A stretch of DNA of 64,000 nt from contig CAZYHC010000005.1 in NCBI GenBank assembly GCA_964646625.1, positions 102,877 to 166,876 on the forward strand. Direction: 5' to 3'. Below the pieces are notes generated by a model. The model made no database searches, had not been told where the DNA came from, and saw only the letters and a list, made by a program, of their open reading frames with translations. The stretch is from DAOULT01 sp964646625 (GTDB lineage Bacteria; Chloroflexota; Anaerolineae; CAZYHC01). Shown one piece after another: positions 60,799-64,000 of the stretch; position 1 is the stretch's first letter, and the number at the start of each line of letters is the position of its first letter. The position numbers and the translations under genes are program-made.

Positions 60799-61902
60799 TC
60801 ACCTCCTGGCTTCGCGCAAGCCGCGAATGTTGTAGACCATGACCGGAATAACCGCTACGAGCAGGATGATGGCCAGGGCGCTGCCGCGTCCAAAATCACG
60901 GAATTTGAACATCTCTGCATACATCCGGTTGGCGATCACTTCGGTATTATGCTGTCCGCTGGTCATCACAAAGACAATGTCAAAGACTTTGAGCACCATG
61001 ATCAACACGGTGGTCGTTATGGTGATCAGGGTGCCTCGGATGTAGGGAATGATGACTGAGAAGAATATCCTTACCTCGTTTGCGCCGTCAATGCGCGCTG
61101 CTTCGAGCAGTTCGCTAGGCACACCTTTGACCGCCGCAGAGAGGACCACCATGCAGAAACCGGTCAGCAGCCAGACGTAAACGACCATCAGGAAGAAGTT
61201 GTTCCACGGGCGTTCCAGCAGCCAGCCCACCGGGTCGCTGCCCAGGGTGACCACTATGGCGTTTAGCAGGCCGGTTTGGGCCCGGCCAGGGGGCTGGTAG
61301 TAGTAAATGAACTTCCAGATCACGCTTGCCCCCACGGCAGAGATAGCCATCGGCAGGAAGATGATTGATTTTGCCACCGGCTCCCATCTGCCGAGGCGAT
61401 CAACCATCACGGCGATGACCAACCCTATCCCTACGGACAGGCTCGTCACGAATACCAGCCATAGCGCATTGTTTCTTAACACGACCAACATTTTAGGGTC
61501 GGTCAAGGCAAAGGCATAGTTCTTCAGGCCGACAAAGTTCTCTGACTTGGCACCCTGGAAGCTGAGAAGGAGGGTGTGAATGGTGGGATAAACCAGGTAG
61601 GCAAACAGAATCACCAACGCCGGCCCGACAAAAACAAAGGGCCGCACCCGCTCCCCGATACGTTTTGGCAAAAGCGATACCAGATTATCGGTGAGGATGA
61701 ATATAACCCAGACGCCGCCCACACCGACGATGATGGCAACCAGCCCAATCAGCAACTTGGGGGCCTCGCTGTCGCGCATGAAAATGAAGCTCCAGCGCAG
61801 TGCCAGGAAAGCGAGCACCGGCACGAGAAAAGACACCGCCACACGCAGTGGTCCGGTCATAAGCAGGTCCACGAGCCCATTGCTCTGCTTTTTCTGCTCC
61901 AT
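60799..61902 (-). CDS. ABC sugar permease (MalF-type)
   Basis: A 367-residue permease with an N-terminal extension of two extra helices before the six-helix core, seen in some sugar-importer subunits. EAA loop in PSELLEAARIDGANEVRIFF and LGSDPVGWLLERPWNNFFLM before it. ATG at 61902 with AGGAGG upstream. A hairpin separates it from the binding-protein gene. Confidence 0.9.
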   Translation of the reverse strand: MEQKKQSNGLVDLLMTGPLRVAVSFLVPVLAFLALRWSFIFMRDSEAPKLLIGLVAIIVGVGGVWVIFILTDNLVSLLPKRIGERVRPFVFVGPALVILFAYLVYPTIHTLLLSFQGAKSENFVGLKNYAFALTDPKMLVVLRNNALWLVFVTSLSVGIGLVIAVMVDRLGRWEPVAKSIIFLPMAISAVGASVIWKFIYYYQPPGRAQTGLLNAIVVTLGSDPVGWLLERPWNNFFLMVVYVWLLTGFCMVVLSAAVKGVPSELLEAARIDGANEVRIFFSVIIPYIRGTLITITTTVLIMVLKVFDIVFVMTSGQHNTEVIANRMYAEMFKFRDFGRGSALAIILLVAVIPVMVYNIRGLREARR

Positions 61903-61932
61903 GTGCTTATCCTCCTGCAACTAAAAGAGAGA

Positions 61933-61974
61933 GGAAGCAGGGCAAGTCAACATTTGGTGGTTTGCCCTGCTTCC
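61933..61974 (-). promoter_or_regulatory. Stable hairpin after the binding-protein gene
   Basis: Perfect 13-bp inverted repeat GGAAGCAGGGCAA (61933-61945) with its complement (61962-61974), 16-nt loop, then TCTCTCTTTT on the minus strand, so a partial terminator is possible. Confidence 0.75.
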
Positions 61975-62021
61975 TTTACTACTTACCGGGTGAACCTCCT
62001 AGAGTGGTGACGATTCGCTTC

Positions 62022-63296
62022 TTATTCTTCTGGCCAACTGGCATCGATATCTGCCAGCACGGTATCCAGGTCTTCGCCACCCACCCAGTCAACGATGCCG
62101 GTCCAGAAACTGCCCGCCCCCACAGCGCCTGGCATCAGATCGGACCCGTCGAAGCGGAAGGTATCCGCAGCCATCAGGATCTCGGCAAAACCCCGGGTGG
62201 TGGTGTCCGGGTACCAGTCCAGGCTGGCGTCCAGGTGTGGGGCGACCAGGATCCCAGCCTCAACCTCGGCCTTGGACGACTCGCCGGTAGTCAGATATTT
62301 CATGACCTCGCGGATGGCGGGGGTATCTCTCCCCATGCTCATGATGGAACCAGAGCCGAGCACCGGCTTGCCGTAGGCCGCGTCGATGGGCGGCAGGTAG
62401 AAGTAGTTGACGTCTCCGTCTGGCCCAACTTTCGTGCCCTCCGGGAAGAAGTTAACGATGAAGCTGGCCTGACGGTGCATATAGCAACTGGGCGGAGCGT
62501 CGAACAGGGGGGTCGGTCCGTCACCGAAGAAGGTTTGCAGGATAGAGGTGGTGCCACCGTAGACGTAGTCCGGGTTGAACCAGATGTTCCCCAGGACGTC
62601 GAAGGCGTTCCTGACCTCCGGGGAATCGAATTTCAGCTCGCCAGTCGTCCACTTGTCGTAGTTTTCGGGGCTGGTGGTGCGCAGCATGATGTCTTCGATC
62701 CAGTCGGTGCCCGGCCAGCCGGTCGCGCCGCCGCTCTCGATGCCGATGCACCAGGGGGTGTTGCCATCAGCCACCATCTGGTCCATGAGGGCCAGGAGCT
62801 CATCCCAGGTCTCAGGGACCATGTAGCCCGCTTCCTCGAACTCGGGCACCGGGTACCAGACCAGGCTCTTGACATCCGCATTGTGCCACACACCGACCAA
62901 CGTCCCATCCACGGTGCCCAGGTCAATCCAGGACTGAGTATACTGTTGTTTCATGTAGTCTTCGTCCAAGAACTGGCCCAGATCAACCAGGAAACCGCTC
63001 CGGGCAAAGTCAGCCATCAGGCCTGGCTGGGGGAAGTTGTAGATATCGAACGGGTCACCTGCTTCGGCTCGCACGAGAGCGATGGTCTCAAAGTCAGCGG
63101 ACCCTTCGTACACCACTTCGATGCCAGTGCGCTCTTCGAAGGGGACCATGCTCTGTTCGAACTTCTTCACTTGCTCCTCTTGTGCGGCACCAAATATGGT
63201 GACGGTCTCGCCCGCATACGGCTTTTCGGCCTCCTGGGCCGTCGTTACCGGCACCAGGATAGCCATCACCAGAATGGTGATCAACAGCTTTTTCAT
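62022..63296 (-). CDS. Extracellular sugar-binding protein
   Basis: A 424-residue family-1 binding protein. Short export signal MKKLLITILVMAILVPVTTA, then QEAEKPYAGETVTIFGAAQE. Typical marks: GDPFDIYNFPQPGLMADFA, WHNADVKSLVWYPVPEFEE and MSMGRDTPAIREVMKYLTTG. AAGGAGG seven bases before the ATG. It heads its own operon behind a consensus-like promoter and a leader of about 200 nt. Confidence 0.92.
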   Translation of the reverse strand: MKKLLITILVMAILVPVTTAQEAEKPYAGETVTIFGAAQEEQVKKFEQSMVPFEERTGIEVVYEGSADFETIALVRAEAGDPFDIYNFPQPGLMADFARSGFLVDLGQFLDEDYMKQQYTQSWIDLGTVDGTLVGVWHNADVKSLVWYPVPEFEEAGYMVPETWDELLALMDQMVADGNTPWCIGIESGGATGWPGTDWIEDIMLRTTSPENYDKWTTGELKFDSPEVRNAFDVLGNIWFNPDYVYGGTTSILQTFFGDGPTPLFDAPPSCYMHRQASFIVNFFPEGTKVGPDGDVNYFYLPPIDAAYGKPVLGSGSIMSMGRDTPAIREVMKYLTTGESSKAEVEAGILVAPHLDASLDWYPDTTTRGFAEILMAADTFRFDGSDLMPGAVGAGSFWTGIVDWVGGEDLDTVLADIDASWPEE

Positions 63297-63394
63297 TGTT
63301 TTTCCTCCTTAGTGGTCAGTTTTATCTTTAAAAAAACAACGACCTGAATGTCTGTCCATGGAAGCCCATAAACGCTAAAATATCACCCCAGGCA

Positions 63395-63404
63395 TCACCT
63401 CCTT
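63395..63404 (-). promoter_or_regulatory. Extended Shine-Dalgarno-like leader element (AAGGAGGTGA)
   Basis: Perfect ten-base 16S complement, 99 nt before the binding-protein start, followed by ATG and five codons to a stop (MPGVIF). Fourth copy. Confidence 0.6.
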
Positions 63405-63433
63405 TTTTCCCCTTTTTTCCCCCCATTGAACCC

Positions 63434-63450
63434 CCTCGGAGAGTCCGAGG
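63434..63450 (-). promoter_or_regulatory. Leader hairpin
   Basis: Seven-bp perfect stem CCTCGGA/TCCGAGG with a 3-nt loop in the 5' leader of the binding-protein mRNA. On the plus strand it is followed by only TTTT, so a weak terminator in that direction is possible. Confidence 0.45.
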
Positions 63451-63503
63451 TTTTATGCTGCCTGACGACCTGGCCCCGAGGGTGGTTAGCCCCTATTGCA
63501 GTA

Positions 63504-63532
63504 ATTATACCAGGCCTGAGCCGAAAAATCAA
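63504..63532 (-). promoter_or_regulatory. Sigma-70-type promoter of the 63296 ABC operon
   Basis: TTGATT (63527-63532), 17-bp spacer, TATAAT (63504-63509). Predicted start near 63497, giving a leader of about 200 nt with the elements above. Confidence 0.75.
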
Positions 63533-63567
63533 ATGTTAGTTTATTCTCGAGTTTAGATAAATAGGCA

Positions 63568-63597
63568 GGGCGGTTCGCGACTTGCGCAAAACCGCCC
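63568..63597. repeat. Inverted repeat at the likely left end of the insertion element
   Basis: GGGCGGTT (63568-63575) pairs with AACCGCCC (63590-63597) around CGCGACTTGCGCA. Its place just before the transposase gene suits an element end. Confidence 0.5.
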
Positions 63598-63599
63598 GA

Positions 63600-63640
63600 T
63601 GGTAGAAACTATGGTATCAACAACCAAGAGGTTTCTACCA
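63600..63640 (+). promoter_or_regulatory. Hairpin covering the transposase start
   Basis: TGGTAGAAAC (63600-63609) pairs perfectly with GTTTCTACCA (63631-63640), whose last base is the A of the ATG, so translation start would be partly closed. Confidence 0.55.
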
Positions 63641-64000
63641 TGAAGCAGTTTAACAATTTAATCGAGTTTCGTCAAGTCGTCTATGACCAAGGGCTTACCC
63701 GAGCCAGAGATGCTCAGTTTGAGCTCCTGGATGCCCTTCTTCTCAGTTCGTCCATGCGCTCCTTTCCCGAATTAAGCCTTTCGCCAGTGTTTCGCCGCCA
63801 GTGGCCGAGCGTCTACGCTGCTATCGAGGAGGGGCAACAGGATCGGGAGTGGCTGGAAGGCTACTTCAGCCAGCAGATTCCGACCACCAGCCCCCAACTG
63901 TTCCCCTTGGATAGCACAGCTTGGCCTCACCCCTCAGCGAGGACCTTGGCCGACCGACAATATGTCTACAGTCCCACCGCCGCTATCGATGGGGGCTCGA
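63640..64000 (+). CDS. Transposase, N-terminal part (runs off the window)
   Basis: At least 120 residues beginning MKQFNNLIEFRQVVYDQGLT and reaching LDSTAWPHPSARTLADRQ, where the Asp of PLDSTAW is likely the first catalytic acid of a DDE transposase. The layout matches a transposase family common in Chloroflexota and cyanobacteria (of the NF041680 sort), a memory-based call. The rest lies beyond position 64000, so intactness cannot be judged. No ribosome site is evident; the start is masked by a hairpin. Confidence 0.75.
   Translation, partial: MKQFNNLIEFRQVVYDQGLTRARDAQFELLDALLLSSSMRSFPELSLSPVFRRQWPSVYAAIEEGQQDREWLEGYFSQQIPTTSPQLFPLDSTAWPHPSARTLADRQYVYSPTAAIDGGS

Noticed and set aside
61962..63347. 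461-residue plus-strand open frame
   Set aside because: Antisense to the clear binding-protein gene at 62022-63296; no family likeness.

Overview
The window is about 64 kb of GC-rich bacterial DNA, probably from a Chloroflexota (Anaerolineae-like) organism. That guess rests on the many ABC sugar importers, a DUF5667-type anti-sigma protein, small palindromic repeats of the 'CGCAGAGCACGCAGAG' kind and the style of the secreted repeat proteins. No rRNA or tRNA is present, so the taxonomy is an inference. TGA is used as a normal stop by many genes here.

Layout. (1) 3-704: end of a DUF389 membrane protein. (2) 714-24391, minus strand: a catabolic supercluster headed by an acetoacetate-decarboxylase-family enzyme. 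It holds a complete glycerol/polyol-type ABC importer (binding protein, two permeases, a small membrane protein, two ATPases), then two SDRs, a TIM-barrel epimerase, a beta-propeller lactonase-like protein, a zinc dehydrogenase, two FGGY kinases, a DapA-type aldolase, DhaK, a KDG-type kinase, two KDPG-type aldolases, a cupin and a coenzyme-B12 diol dehydratase whose large and medium subunits are fused. It looks like a route for sugar acids or polyols. (3) 24815-27865: a small ORF, a PQQ-type sugar dehydrogenase, an AlkD-like repair protein and a membrane protein. (4) 28011-35723, plus strand: a Dpp-type ABC importer with an Asp/Glu/hydantoin racemase and a DUF917 protein, suggesting hydantoin or amino-acid-derivative uptake and processing. 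(5) 35857-45681: an alpha-2-macroglobulin-like protein, a secreted PTEEP-repeat protein, an ECF sigma factor with its overlapping membrane anti-sigma-like partner, and a PsbP-like secreted protein. (6) 45700-49906: gamma-glutamyltransferase, a membrane protein, a flavin reductase and an MBL-fold hydrolase. (7) 49915-63296, minus strand: two ATPase-less sugar ABC importers around a LacI regulator, a GH4 glycosidase, a BadF/GlcNAc-kinase-like kinase and three Gfo/Idh/MocA oxidoreductases. (8) 63568-64000: the 5' end of a transposase gene.

Most striking observation: the alpha-2-macroglobulin reading frame is interrupted by one in-frame TGA (39265-39267) exactly where the thioester cysteine belongs (G-C-x-E-Q reads G-TGA-F-E-Q). 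The same frame then continues for 482 family-matching codons. Seventeen nucleotides after the TGA is a perfect 6-bp stem with a GGU apical loop on a second 5-bp stem, very like a bacterial SECIS element. This predicts a selenocysteine-containing alpha-2-macroglobulin with a selenoester warhead. A second pattern: each of the four ABC binding-protein genes has a perfect AAGGAGGTGA sequence 68-99 nt before its start codon and a perfect 12-16 bp hairpin after its stop, a shared RNA architecture that may raise binding-protein output. The ECF sigma gene and the divergent secreted-protein gene also share an identically spaced bipartite promoter, and their region encodes two proteins with the same C-terminal module.
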